From NCBI GenBank assembly GCA_016933615.1, contig JAFGAO010000179.1, positions 1 to 43,958 of the forward strand: a DNA stretch of 43,958 nucleotides, read 5' to 3'. The translations under genes were made by a program, and so were the position numbers. Shown in pieces: positions 15,714-24,348 of this stretch (its first letter is position 1; the number at the start of each line of letters is the position of its first letter). The notes beneath the pieces are model-generated. The model worked only from the letters and a program-made list of their open reading frames with translations, made no database searches and had not been told where the DNA came from. Origin of the DNA: Acidobacteriota bacterium. Its GTDB lineage: Bacteria; Acidobacteriota; UBA6911.

Positions 15714-18146
15714 TCAATTCCGAAAAGGAATTGGATAGGATGTTTTATCGTCCCGGCCGAATTTCCGCAGGCCTTCGGCAAATTGCAGAAGGCGCCGCTC
15801 GATCCCGTGGTTTATGGTGCCCTCGGGATAGGATCCTTCGACGCGCTCTCCGGCCGGACGTCCCGTGAGGATTTCCATTCCCTGATCGATCGTTTCAATC
15901 GCATAGACGTGAAAGCGGCCGGCGGCGACGGCTTCCACGACATCCTCGCGCAGCATCAGGTTTTTAACATTCTGAACCGGAATCATGACGCCCTGGTCCC
16001 CGGTAAGCTCCAAGGTCCTGCACAGATCGAAAAAGCCCTCGATCTTGTGGTTGACGCCGCCGATGGGCTGAATGCACCCGTTCTGGTCGACCGAACCCGT
16101 CACCGCGATCCCCTGCCGGATCGGCGCGTCCGCCAGGCTCGACAGCAGGGCGTACAGCTCGGTCGAAGAGGCGCTGTCCCCGTCGACGCCGTCATAGGAC
16201 TGCTCGAAACAGAGGCTGGCCGCCAGCGCCAGGGGAAAATTTTGTGCGTACTTCGCACCCAGGTAGCCGCTCAGGATGAGCACGCCCTTGTCGTAGATTT
16301 TGCCGCTCATCTTCGCTTCCCGCTCGATATCCACGACCCCGTTCCCGCCCATATAGGCTTTCGCCGTAATGCGGGAGGGCTTTCCAAAGCGGATATCCCC
16401 GAGGTCGACGACGGCCAGCCCGTTGACCTGGCCCAGGGCTTCACCGGCGATATCCACACGGATGGTACCATCAGTGATAAGTTCCCGTATGCGTTCTTCC
16501 GTGAGATTGGAACGGTAAGTCTTCTCCCGGACGGCGCGCTGCACGTGGGCATCGGAAACGGAATCCCGGCCGTCGATGCGCGCCCAGTAATTCGCCTCCC
16601 GCACGATGTCCGCGATGTCGCTGAAGCGGGCCGAGAGCTTGTTCTGATTCTCCACGAGCCTGCAGCCGTATTCGACGACCCGCGCCACTCCGGACGCGTC
16701 GAAGTGCAGGAGCCCCTCGTCGCTGCAGCGCGTACCGATGAAGGAGGCGTAGTCCTGAAACGCCTGCGAGTCCCGGGGCATTTCCGAATCGAAGTCGGCC
16801 TTGACCTTGAAGATTTTCCGGAAATCCTCTTCCGCCTCGTACAGGAGATGGTAGATGATCTGGGGTCCGATCATGATGACTTTGACGTCGGCCGGCATCG
16901 GGTTGGGCCGGATGCCGGCCACCGGAACGATTCCCGACTGCTCTCCCAGCTCTTCGATTCTCACTTCCCGGTTTTCCACGGCCCGCTTCAATGTCGCCCA
17001 TACGCCGGGGTTGGACAGGACGTCCTGGGCGTTGACGACAAGAAATCCCCCGTTGGCCTTGGCGTAGGAACCCGGACATATCGAAGTGAAATTCTCGGAA
17101 AAAGTCCCGAACTGGGCCCGCCTCTGCACCCGCCCGAACATGTTGTGGTAGGTCGGGTTGGTCTCGATCACGATCGGGGCTCCCTTTAAATCCGTGTTGT
17201 CCACCACTATGTTCACTTCGTATTTGAGGAAGGGGTCAGAATGAGACTCCATCAGGGCCTGCACCGCTTCGGAAGCGCTCTGCTTTTGATCGCTGTCGCT
17301 GAAATCTTCCAGGTGAGACAGGATGTAATCCTGGACGTCCCTCAGGTAAGCCGCGATTTTGGGGAATTCCTCGTACTGCTCCTTGATTTCGTCGATGCGG
17401 ACCCCGACGACATACAATCCGACCCTGCGGCGCAGCTCCGCCACTTTATCCCGGCTGCGCTTGTTGATGTCGCGAACCTGCCGCAGGAAGGACTGGATTT
17501 CGGAATTCAACTCTTCCCGTTTCGCTTCAATCCGCTTTTTCTCCTCTTCCCCCAGCGTTTCATAGCGCTCGGGCGCCATCGGCTTGCCGTCGGCCAGCAG
17601 CGCCAGGGATACGCCGACTTCGGAAATCTCCACGGCGAATCCCTCTTCCCTGGCCTTTCCCGACAATTTCTCGAAAAGAGCCTGCTGGGCCTCCTGGTTT
17701 TTCCGCATCAAACGGCCTATGCTCTCCTCGTAGTCTTTCGACTCGAAGGCCCTGGGGATCCCGGCCTTCAGATTGCGGATGAGTTCGCTCATTTCGGCCT
17801 TGAAAGCCCTGGCCCGGCCCGGCGGCAGGCTGAGGATGGTAGCGGAGGCGGGGTCCTTGAAGTTATGGACGTAAAACCAATCGTCCGGGCGCGGCATCTT
17901 CGCGGCAATTTCTTCAAGGAACATCTTGATGATGGTCGTTTTGCCCGTGCCGGTCAGGCCGCTGACGTAGATGTTGTAGCCCGGCGAAGCGATATCGAGG
18001 CCGAAACGGATGGCCTTGATCGGCCGTTCCTGCTCGATGATTCCCTTGAGCGGAGCGATGTCCGCCGTCGTTTTGAAGCTGAAAATGGAAGGGTCGCAGT
18101 TCCACCGCAATTTATCCGGGGGTACCGTGTACGGCTTCGTGCTCAT
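15714..18146 (-). CDS. Lon-like ATP-dependent protease (AAA plus S16 domain, YcbZ/LonH type)
   Basis: 810 residues. Walker A is G-L-T-G-T-G-K-T-T (63-71). A long coiled-coil/insert region (about 130-330) is followed by the rest of the AAA module and a C-terminal S16 protease domain with catalytic S658 (D-G-D-S-A-S) and K701 (N-H-K-I-E-G). The Ser-Lys spacing of 43 equals that of E. coli Lon (S679/K722). Unlike LonA, it lacks the N-terminal substrate domain, as in the YcbZ family. Expected role: ATP-driven proteolysis of cytoplasmic proteins; substrates unknown. It stands alone and converges with the unknown gene ending at 15651. Confidence 0.93.
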   Translation of the reverse strand: MSTKPYTVPPDKLRWNCDPSIFSFKTTADIAPLKGIIEQERPIKAIRFGLDIASPGYNIYVSGLTGTGKTTIIKMFLEEIAAKMPRPDDWFYVHNFKDPASATILSLPPGRARAFKAEMSELIRNLKAGIPRAFESKDYEESIGRLMRKNQEAQQALFEKLSGKAREEGFAVEISEVGVSLALLADGKPMAPERYETLGEEEKKRIEAKREELNSEIQSFLRQVRDINKRSRDKVAELRRRVGLYVVGVRIDEIKEQYEEFPKIAAYLRDVQDYILSHLEDFSDSDQKQSASEAVQALMESHSDPFLKYEVNIVVDNTDLKGAPIVIETNPTYHNMFGRVQRRAQFGTFSENFTSICPGSYAKANGGFLVVNAQDVLSNPGVWATLKRAVENREVRIEELGEQSGIVPVAGIRPNPMPADVKVIMIGPQIIYHLLYEAEEDFRKIFKVKADFDSEMPRDSQAFQDYASFIGTRCSDEGLLHFDASGVARVVEYGCRLVENQNKLSARFSDIADIVREANYWARIDGRDSVSDAHVQRAVREKTYRSNLTEERIRELITDGTIRVDIAGEALGQVNGLAVVDLGDIRFGKPSRITAKAYMGGNGVVDIEREAKMSGKIYDKGVLILSGYLGAKYAQNFPLALAASLCFEQSYDGVDGDSASSTELYALLSSLADAPIRQGIAVTGSVDQNGCIQPIGGVNHKIEGFFDLCRTLELTGDQGVMIPVQNVKNLMLREDVVEAVAAGRFHVYAIETIDQGMEILTGRPAGERVEGSYPEGTINHGIERRLLQFAEGLRKFGRDDKTSYPIPFRN

Positions 18147-18289
18147 TCGGGCCTCCTGAGGAAACGGGATTCAACCGGCGAGGATTGTAGCACAGTTGCC
18201 GGCACTCCAACCCCGGCGAATGCTCCGGGATTCAGTCGGTCGGAATAAGCCGCGGTTTTTTGGGCCCGTTTTATTTCCGGAAACAACCC

Positions 18290-18505
18290 TTACGCGTACA
18301 GTCCGGCATCGCCCACGGTGTAATGGAAAATGGGTTTCCTGACGTTTCTCAACGTCAACGGCCCGTGCGACACGCCTTTGGGAATTATGGCGGCAAAGCT
18401 TTTGCTTATGATGTATTCCTCAAGAGGCGTGCCCGGCATTCCCCAGGCAAGCACCACATCCTTTTTCATTTCCGTGATGATGTATTCCGGTTTGAATTCC
18501 GCCAT
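18290..18505 (-). CDS. Short cupin-like protein or fragment
   Basis: 71 residues from an ATG at 18505 preceded by GGGAGGGAG. The segment I-I-P-K-G-V-S-H-G-P-L-T resembles the last beta-strands of cupin-fold proteins, including one possible metal-ligand histidine, but the first half of a normal cupin (the G-x5-H-x-H motif) is absent. Either a specialised small protein or the remnant of a longer gene; the good ribosome site favours a translated small protein. Function unknown. Confidence 0.55.
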   Translation of the reverse strand: MAEFKPEYIITEMKKDVVLAWGMPGTPLEEYIISKSFAAIIPKGVSHGPLTLRNVRKPIFHYTVGDAGLYA

Positions 18506-18845
18506 TTTCTCCCTCCCGATGTTCCGGCCCCCGGGCTGCCGAAAAGCCGCTTCCAGGCCGCGAGACGATATGAAAAACCCGGCGGCCGGTATTAATGGCC
18601 AGTCCCGATTGCAGAAACGCTCTGCGCGATGGTTTTGACTTCGAAAAGCCTCCTGCCACTGTGCCCGCACAGTCGGAGCCGGTCGATTCGATTGTATCCC
18701 AGTCGGTAGAATTTTACGGCAGCCATTATAAAGCCGATTTCCCCCTTATCGCTGAAGATTATAAGGTCTTCCGCCCCCGTCCATGCTGCCGCCGCAATAG
18801 ACCGGAGAAGGGACCGTGAAGCCGGCGGGTCAGCAGCCGCGGGGA
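18506..18845. other. Gene-free stretch
   Basis: About 340 bp with no ORF that shows a ribosome site together with recognisable protein features. The frame of the cupin-like gene stays open to 18670, but that extension looks noncoding. No repeat or terminator with a T-run seen. Confidence 0.5.
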
Positions 18846-19664
18846 TTACTGAGAGGAAACGACCAGCCGCCCGCGGTCGATTCTCATGTCCCGGATGCCC
18901 GCGGGGAGCTTGAATTTCTCCCTGTTTTCGCGGGATTCGAATACTTTATCGACCGCGCTGCGCAGCGTTGCGGGCGGAAGAGGCAGCGATCCCAAACGGC
19001 CGCCGACCGGATCCATTTTCAGGTAGCCGTCCTCGGCCCGCAGCCGCCCTTCTATTTCCAGGGAAAGATCGATCCCGTGGGTTTCGAAAAGGGCGTAAAG
19101 CCGGACCGTGTCCTGAAGCAGCTCGACCCTGAGATCGCGGATGGAGGATTTCGCTTTTTCGAGTTCTTCTTCATCGATTTCGTACTGTTTCAGACCTGCA
19201 CCGATCGTTTCCGCGCCCGCTTCCCCTTGCGGAAAACGGACTGGTTCCGCTACCCCGGGATTCCCAATTGCCAGGTTTGTCTGCAGCCACCCGTTCAGTT
19301 CGGGTTGATCCAGCTCGAGTTCGCCTTTGCGCCCCTGCTGCATGCCGGACCGGAACTGCCGTACCTTGACTTCAGCCTGTTCGATGGCATTGCGGGGAAT
19401 TTCGACCCGCGGAGGCGAAGAATCGCACAGGATCAGGGCCGCGGCCGAAACGAAAACGACGAGGCCGGCCCACCGGAACATCCGGTAATACCGGCGCAGG
19501 CGCCCGGTTGCGGGCGGGCTGGAGTCCCCGCGGGACTCCGGGATTGGATCCGGCGGCGTGATTGAGGCGGAGGCGCGCATCCTGCTGAAAATGATGCCGC
19601 AGCGCGGGCATTCCGCGCCTTCATCTTGCTCGAATCCGCACTTGGGGCAATGGATGGCGGCCAT
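18846..19664 (-). CDS. Zinc-ribbon protein with one membrane helix
   Basis: 272 residues from ATG 19664 (an in-frame TTG at 19685 is less likely). A zinc ribbon at the very N-terminus (C6-P-K-C9, C19-P-R-C22) is followed by a proline/serine-rich linker, a single membrane helix (about 62-82), and a polar C-terminal domain of about 190 residues predicted to lie outside the membrane. The C-terminal part has repeated L-x-V/L-E-L strands (I-R-D-L-R-V-E-L-L, L-S-L-E-I-E-G-R-L) reminiscent of lipid-binding LmeA/DUF2993-type folds. Role unknown; topology suggests ribbon in the cytoplasm and sensor/binding domain in the periplasm. Confidence 0.78.
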   Translation of the reverse strand: MAAIHCPKCGFEQDEGAECPRCGIIFSRMRASASITPPDPIPESRGDSSPPATGRLRRYYRMFRWAGLVVFVSAAALILCDSSPPRVEIPRNAIEQAEVKVRQFRSGMQQGRKGELELDQPELNGWLQTNLAIGNPGVAEPVRFPQGEAGAETIGAGLKQYEIDEEELEKAKSSIRDLRVELLQDTVRLYALFETHGIDLSLEIEGRLRAEDGYLKMDPVGGRLGSLPLPPATLRSAVDKVFESRENREKFKLPAGIRDMRIDRGRLVVSSQ

Positions 19665-19846
19665 GGCTCTAATGCTCCCGTGCAACTTTTTCTACCAGGA
19701 TCACATCGGCCGCTTGGCATGACTTCAATAGATGCCGGGGATTTTTTATCCATCCCCCGGCAGCGGGTATTTCCCTGTGAATTGAATATTTTCCTGTGGG
19801 TGGAAGCTTGAATAACGGCGCAGACGGGATTTCTGTATATGCCCGA

Positions 19847-21691
19847 CTAACGGTGCAGATCCCGGGCCAGTTCGAGAAGGCCAAGTTTCTCCAGGGCTTC
19901 CCGGGACGGCTTTCCGGTCCGGATGTCCCACTGCATCTCCTTGAAATACCCCTCTCTCAGGGATCTGTAGTCCACCCGGGTCGCGGCGGTGATGCGTTTG
20001 GGCAGCTCGAACTGATCCGGCGTCAGCCCTTCACGGGCGTTGAAAGCCTGCCGCAGCGCCAGTATCCGGCGGCCGGTCTCGAGCGCCTCCCGCCAGCCGA
20101 AATCCCACCCGCAGGCGCCGGCGACAAGATCCGTGATCGGGGGCGGCGTCGTGGCGATGGTGAACAGGGAGCACAGCCCGGCTGCATTCAGCAACTGGTG
20201 ATAGGCGCTTCCTATGGCGTAGGACGCGAAGGGGTTGCCTTCAGGCACTTTCAGGGCGGGGTCGGAGCCGATCGACGCTCCCTCGCTCAGCATCCCGGTA
20301 ATCTGGCTGTCCATGTGGTGCGCCGGGTTGGCGTCGGCGATATTGGCGGTGCCGAGCGCGGGCGACAGGCGGGGATCGTGGCAGGCCAGGCTCTTGCCGC
20401 GAACGGAGACCGCATACTGCTCCGCCCCTTTCCCGATGCGTTCGGCGGCCTTCTGGGTCCCGTCGGCCAGGACCTCTCCGAAACCTTCCCTTTTGGCGAC
20501 CTTTTCGACCATGGCGACGATGGCTTGCGCATTCCCCCAGGTCAGGTCGATGCCGTCCGTATCCCCTCGGCCGATGAGCCCGTTCTCGTAGCACTCCATC
20601 GCCATCGCGATGGCGCCGCCGACTCCCATGGTGTCGATGCCGTAGCGGTTGCAGATGTCGTTGGCCTTGATCACGGCTTCCAGGTTGTCGTTCATCAGCA
20701 TGCCGCCCAGGGCGGCCAGCGTCTGGTATTCCGGCCGGTGCATCCGGTCCTTGATCGCGAACGGCCCCTCCCGCTGCTGGATAATGGCGCCGCAGCTGAC
20801 CGGGCAGGCATAGCAGCCGAACCTGCCGACCTTGTATTTGTCCATGTTGGCGCCGTCGAGGTTCGAAACGCCGGGCAGGGACTCCAGGCCGCTGAGCCGC
20901 CAGTTCTTGAGCGGGGTGTTTCCCATCGACACCAGGAGGCTGATGTCCTTTCCCGTGCCGGCGGCGGCGAGCCCCTTGGCGTATTCGTTGTTTTTTATAA
21001 TCGACAAGAAATCCTTAACCGCCCGCCGGAACCGGTCCGGGTCCTCCGCCTTTATTTTGCGCACGCCGCCGCTGACGGCAAAAGCTTTCAGATTTTTGGA
21101 GCCCATGACGGCGCCGACGCCGTTGCGGGCCGCCATCCGGCCCCTTTCGCTGACCACCCCCGCCAAAAGCGACATCCGCTCCCCGGACGGTCCGATGCAG
21201 GATATTTTCAGCCGTCTGTCGTTGATCTCGCCGCTCAGCAGATCCTGGGTCTCGTAGGCATCCCTGCCCCAGAGATGCGACGCATCCCGCAATCCGGCTT
21301 TCCCGTCCTTCAGCAGCAGGTAAACCGGGCGCGGGGAGATGCCGGAGAAAAAAACCGCATCGTAGCCGGCCGTCTTCAGTTCGGGGCCGAAGCTGCCGCC
21401 TGAGTTCGACTCCGCCCAGGTGCCCGTAAGGGGGGATTTGGCAACCAGCATGTGCCGTCCGCTTCCCGGGGCCGTGGTTCCGGTCAGATTTCCGACGACG
21501 AAACCCACGATGCCGTCCGGTCCCATCGGATCGACGCCGGCCCGCATCTTTTCGTAAAGGACGCGCACGCCCAGGCCATTGCCTCCGATGAAATCCCTGC
21601 AGGTTTTTTCCTGCAGCTCTTCTTCTCTTAAAATCCCTTTGGCAAGGTCCACGAACAGGACCTTGCCTGCATAGCAAGCGGGCGCTCCCAT
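19847..21691 (-). CDS. aor: Tungsten-dependent aldehyde:ferredoxin oxidoreductase (AOR family)
   Basis: 614 residues, full family length. N-terminal tungstopterin domain (Y-A-G-K-V-L-F-V-D-L start; G-S-G-R-H and A-G-Y-D-A-V core motifs) and the [4Fe-4S] ligands C293, C296, C300 and C507 are intact. AORs interconvert aldehydes and carboxylic acids with ferredoxin as electron carrier, or serve related oxidoreductases; the branch and substrate cannot be set here. Cytoplasmic. No partner ferredoxin or molybdopterin gene adjoins; it is divergent from the glycine-pentad gene. It supports an anaerobic lifestyle. Confidence 0.95.
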   Translation of the reverse strand: MGAPACYAGKVLFVDLAKGILREEELQEKTCRDFIGGNGLGVRVLYEKMRAGVDPMGPDGIVGFVVGNLTGTTAPGSGRHMLVAKSPLTGTWAESNSGGSFGPELKTAGYDAVFFSGISPRPVYLLLKDGKAGLRDASHLWGRDAYETQDLLSGEINDRRLKISCIGPSGERMSLLAGVVSERGRMAARNGVGAVMGSKNLKAFAVSGGVRKIKAEDPDRFRRAVKDFLSIIKNNEYAKGLAAAGTGKDISLLVSMGNTPLKNWRLSGLESLPGVSNLDGANMDKYKVGRFGCYACPVSCGAIIQQREGPFAIKDRMHRPEYQTLAALGGMLMNDNLEAVIKANDICNRYGIDTMGVGGAIAMAMECYENGLIGRGDTDGIDLTWGNAQAIVAMVEKVAKREGFGEVLADGTQKAAERIGKGAEQYAVSVRGKSLACHDPRLSPALGTANIADANPAHHMDSQITGMLSEGASIGSDPALKVPEGNPFASYAIGSAYHQLLNAAGLCSLFTIATTPPPITDLVAGACGWDFGWREALETGRRILALRQAFNAREGLTPDQFELPKRITAATRVDYRSLREGYFKEMQWDIRTGKPSREALEKLGLLELARDLHR

Positions 21692-21827
21692 AAAAATTCC
21701 CTACTCCATCCCGGCGTCAAAGATATTTCTCGAATCGACGCCGCTTTTAAAGGATAACACGAATAGTCCCGCCGGGGCGGGTTGATGCCGCCAAGCTCAT
21801 CAGGTTTCTACAGAAAGCAACCTATCA

Positions 21828-21844
21828 CCCCGGCAGAGCCGGGG
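21828..21844. other. GC-rich hairpin in the divergent gap
   Basis: CCCCGGC-AGA-GCCGGGG, 7-bp perfect stem, about 75 bp before the glycine-pentad gene start and 135 bp upstream of aor. No T-run follows. Possibly a leader structure; function unknown. Confidence 0.35.
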
Positions 21845-21921
21845 GCAGATCTTGAAAGGCATTGAATAAAAAACCCTTCTCCCGTCTAATGCCCTGCCTG
21901 CTTTATGACGAAGAATCCGGT

Positions 21922-22464
21922 ATGAAAAATATGCTCATGGAAAAGGTGGATTACAAAATCGACGAAACCCCCGGCGGGGTGTGGAGGCGGTTTGTTTATC
22001 CCAACGGGCAGTATTTCGCCGAGTACCGCAGCAGAAAAACCATCCTGGGTATGCCGCTCGTGCACTATACCCGGGGCAAATGCCCCGAAACGGGAAGGCG
22101 CATTGTCGCCAGAGGATTCATAGCCGTCGGCAGAATGGCCGTCGGCGTGATCGCGCTCGGCCATGTCTCCGCCGGCATCATCGCCTTCGGGCAGGCGAGC
22201 CTCGGGCTGCTTCTTTCCGTGGCTCAGGCGGGCGCCGGATTCATGGCCCTGGGGCAGCTGGCCCTGGGGATACATCTGGGCATCGGCCAGCTGGCATCGG
22301 GCGCCACGGCAATCGGACAGTTTGCCGTCGGCAAATACATACTGGCCCAGATAGGATTCGGGGAGCACATGTGGACCGCCGACATCGCGGATCCCGCGGC
22401 CGTAGACCATTTCCGGGAGCTGTGGGCCCGGATCGCTTCCCATCTGCCTTTCACGGGCCGCTGA
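21922..22464 (+). CDS. Glycine-pentad repeat protein, unknown
   Basis: 180 residues from ATG 21922 (start uncertain; the frame is open to a TTG at 21862). A basic/polar domain of about 65 residues precedes a run of about 85 residues in which glycine recurs nearly every fifth position with alanine two before it (I-A-V-G, V-I-A-L-G, I-I-A-F-G, M-A-L-G-Q-L-A-L-G, A-T-A-I-G, Q-F-A-V-G). Spacing of 5 hints at a pentapeptide-type beta-helix or a glycine-zipper membrane bundle. The tail (30 residues) is polar. I do not recognise the family. It lies between aor and a metallopeptidase without an operon. Confidence 0.72.
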   Translation: MKNMLMEKVDYKIDETPGGVWRRFVYPNGQYFAEYRSRKTILGMPLVHYTRGKCPETGRRIVARGFIAVGRMAVGVIALGHVSAGIIAFGQASLGLLLSVAQAGAGFMALGQLALGIHLGIGQLASGATAIGQFAVGKYILAQIGFGEHMWTADIADPAAVDHFRELWARIASHLPFTGR

Positions 22465-22481
22465 TTTCAATTGATTGGATT

Positions 22482-22856
22482 TCATTCGTATCCCAGTGTA
22501 GCCAGCCGCTCCTCGTCGATGCCCAGGTAATGGGCGATCTCGTGCACCAATGTGATCTCGACCTGCCGCTCCAGCTCCAGGGTCGTGCCGCACATCTCCT
22601 CCAGCGGCTTCTGAAAGAGAAGGATCATGTCGGGATAGAGCGGCGGCTCCAGCGCGGACCGATCCGTCAGGGACACGCCCCGGTAGGCGCCCAGCAGCGT
22701 CTCCCCGGGCGGCACTCCCATCTCTTCCAGCAGTTCCGGGGAGGGACGGTTCGCCACGGAAATCACTATGTTTTCCAGGTTTTCCCTGATCTCCCGCGGA
22801 ATCCGCCGCAACGATCGGGAAACCACCCGGTCGAATTCCTTTCTGCTCAATCTCAT
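22482..22856 (-). CDS. Small zincin metallopeptidase-family protein
   Basis: 124 residues from ATG 22856 (GGAGG about 12 nt upstream). The C-terminal H-E-I-A-H-Y-L-G-I-D (H105, E106, H109, D114) is the zinc-binding HExxHxxGxxD-like motif of the short bacterial metallopeptidase family often annotated next to housekeeping genes. The N-terminal part (R-R-I-P-R-E-I-R-E-N-L-E-N-I) fits the family start. Cytoplasmic, substrate unknown. Convergent with the glycine-pentad gene (17 bp apart). Confidence 0.87.
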   Translation of the reverse strand: MRLSRKEFDRVVSRSLRRIPREIRENLENIVISVANRPSPELLEEMGVPPGETLLGAYRGVSLTDRSALEPPLYPDMILLFQKPLEEMCGTTLELERQVEITLVHEIAHYLGIDEERLATLGYE

Positions 22857-23093
22857 CGAACAGTCTTCCCTCCTTTGAACTTGCCAGCCTGCCGGGTTTC
22901 CATACTCAAAGAGCCCCGACCGCTTCATAGGACATCATTATTATACTTTTTTTAGGGGAATGTAGCGGCTTGTAAGGCGAAAGTGCCGGTGGAATAAAAT
23001 CATTACGAGTCACTACGAAAAGAGACTGAAGAAAAGAGAATACGAAGGAATGATTCCGTGTTCTTCTTTAATGAAGCAGCAGCCGGAAATTAA

Positions 23094-23300
23094 CTACCGA
23101 CGTTTGCGGCGGTTGGGACCTTTCGATCGTGGATGTGGGGGTCGGGTGCCTGGATTTTCGAAGTTGGTGTTCTCTGCAGTCAGTGTGATATGGGTCCCGC
23201 ACATGGAGCAGTAATAGTTATTTCTTTGCAGAGCGATGACCGGAATGCGCGACCGATAGCCGCACCGGGGACAAGTAACCAATGCTTCACCTCGTGCCAT
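23094..23300 (-). CDS. Small zinc-ribbon protein
   Basis: 68 residues with AAGGA about 10 nt before the ATG. Two C-x2-C knuckles (C10/C13 and C31/C34) separated by a 17-residue beta hairpin form a rubredoxin-like zinc ribbon; the C-terminus is strongly basic (R-S-K-G-P-N-R-R-K-R-R). This suggests nucleic-acid or ribosome association, by inference. No named family recognised. Confidence 0.7.
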   Translation of the reverse strand: MARGEALVTCPRCGYRSRIPVIALQRNNYYCSMCGTHITLTAENTNFENPGTRPPHPRSKGPNRRKRR

Positions 23301-23490
23301 ACACGTTCATCCTTCCTTACGACGGTTATTGATGGAAACAATCTCCAGGCTGGGTGTACTGCGCGGCCTGAAAAACTTACGTTTCCGGCCTGAGGATTCG
23401 CGTCAGGATTTAAAGTAATGACACGCCGGCATCCTAAATGCAATCAATCCGCATTTCTCCCCGGGGTTTGTTTCAAGGCAGATTGAACTG

Positions 23491-23522
23491 AAAAAACAGA
23501 GGTCCCGGCTGTCCGGAACCTC
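23491..23522 (-). terminator. Intrinsic terminator of the cold-shock gene
   Basis: On the minus strand GAGGT..CCGG pairs with CCGG..ACCTC (23499-23522), followed by a TGTTTTTT tract (A-run 23491-23496 on plus). It lies 20 bp past the cold-shock stop. Confidence 0.85.
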
Positions 23523-23541
23523 CGTCGTAACCTTAAACTTG

Positions 23542-23745
23542 TTAAATCTTGGCCACATTCTGGGCTTTAAAGCCCTTGGGGCCTGATACTACTTCAAACT
23601 CCACGCCGTCTCCTTCGTTGAGCGACTTGAATCCATCTCCTTGAATGGTGCTGTGATGGACAAAAACGTCATCCCCAGAATTGCGGCTGATAAAACCGAA
23701 GCCTTTATCGTTATTAAACCACTTCACGGTTCCTTGTTCTCTCAT
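23542..23745 (-). CDS. Cold-shock protein, CspA family
   Basis: 67 residues, a single cold-shock domain with RNP1 (K-G-F-G-F-I) and RNP2 (V-F-V-H-H-S) and the family ending [10 protein letters not shown]. Binds single-stranded RNA/DNA as an RNA chaperone. AGGA lies upstream of the ATG. A complete terminator-like hairpin (23829-23865) lies about 90 bp upstream on the same strand, so the leader may be subject to attenuation. Confidence 0.96.
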   Translation of the reverse strand: MREQGTVKWFNNDKGFGFISRNSGDDVFVHHSTIQGDGFKSLNEGDGVEFEVVSGPKGFKAQNVAKI

Positions 23746-23828
23746 TTGTTATCCTAGCTTTCTATAACCCTGCAAGGGGCTGTTTGTAATATTGATCGGT
23801 TTCAGCAATCATCCGCAATTTATCGGGC

Positions 23829-23865
23829 AAAAAAAAAGCCGCTTCCTCCTTCAGGAGTCTGCAGC
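23829..23865 (-). terminator. Strong intrinsic terminator upstream of the cold-shock gene
   Basis: On the minus strand: GCTGC, internal AGA/GAA loop, CTCC-TGAA-GGAG, GCGGC (23838-23865), then nine T (A-run 23829-23837). No recognisable gene ends just upstream, so it may end a small RNA or act as an attenuator in the cold-shock leader. Confidence 0.75.
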
Positions 23866-24167
23866 CTGTTAAACTAACGAAATCTTACATAAACCTGACT
23901 GAGTTTCAAATATACCGCATTCCCTATCAAAAAACCAAATATTCTTAAAATTCCAACATGTTCCGATGAACTGCCGCGAATTCGAAGCCGAAACCCGGTG
24001 GTACCGGGCGAGCAATGGAGCTGCACCTGATCCATGCGCCGGTCGAGATTAAATTGAATGGGCGTTCTGCCCCTTCGGATATAATGACGGTTCCGCAAGG
24101 ATCCCGTGGATTCTTTGCATAAGCCCGCGGCCGTCCGAGACCCCCGCAAGCAGCCCAAGATGGAACT
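23866..24167. other. Gap upstream of the terminator; possible small RNA region
   Basis: About 300 bp without a supported protein gene. A minus-strand ORF of 94 codons lacks a ribosome site and family features. Any minus-strand transcript begun here would end at 23829-23865. A TATAAT word lies on the plus strand at 24080-24085 upstream of the RND relic, without a well-spaced -35. Confidence 0.4.
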
Positions 24168-24302
24168 ATGAACCGTGCCATAGCCTGGTTTGTACGCAAT
24201 CCGGCTGCGAACCTCCTGATAGCCCTCATCCTGGCGGACTACATCAACCGCTGCCGCCGCCCGGGCGTCCCGCTCCGCGAAGTGATCCGGACACCCGGAT
24301 GA
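24168..24302 (+). pseudogene. RND efflux pump relic with large internal deletion
   Basis: A 44-codon frame. Codons 1-22 read N-R-A-I-A-W-F-V-R-N-P-A-A-N-L-L, the typical first membrane helix of AcrB/HAE1-type RND transporters. Codons 23-41 read A-D-Y-I-N-R-C-R-R-P-G-V-P-L-R-E-V-I, which matches the loop that in full pumps lies about 900 residues later, before the last helices. The middle of the gene is thus deleted in frame. It is preceded by no clear ribosome site. Most likely nonfunctional. Confidence 0.75.
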
Positions 24303-24348
24303 CTCTTTGTGCCGCCGCCTTAAGAAAACCGCGAGAGCCGCGGGTCGC

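Noticed and set aside
15696-17189. Long plus-strand ORFs opposite the Lon-like protease
   Set aside because: Composition is that of a reverse-complement shadow, and the minus-strand protein has all catalytic residues.
19796-21403. 535-codon ORF opposite the aldehyde oxidoreductase
   Set aside because: Shadow of the AOR gene; no domain and no ribosome site.
23874-24158. 94-codon minus-strand ORF upstream of the cold-shock terminator
   Set aside because: No ribosome site, no recognisable domain, and composition unlike neighbouring proteins.
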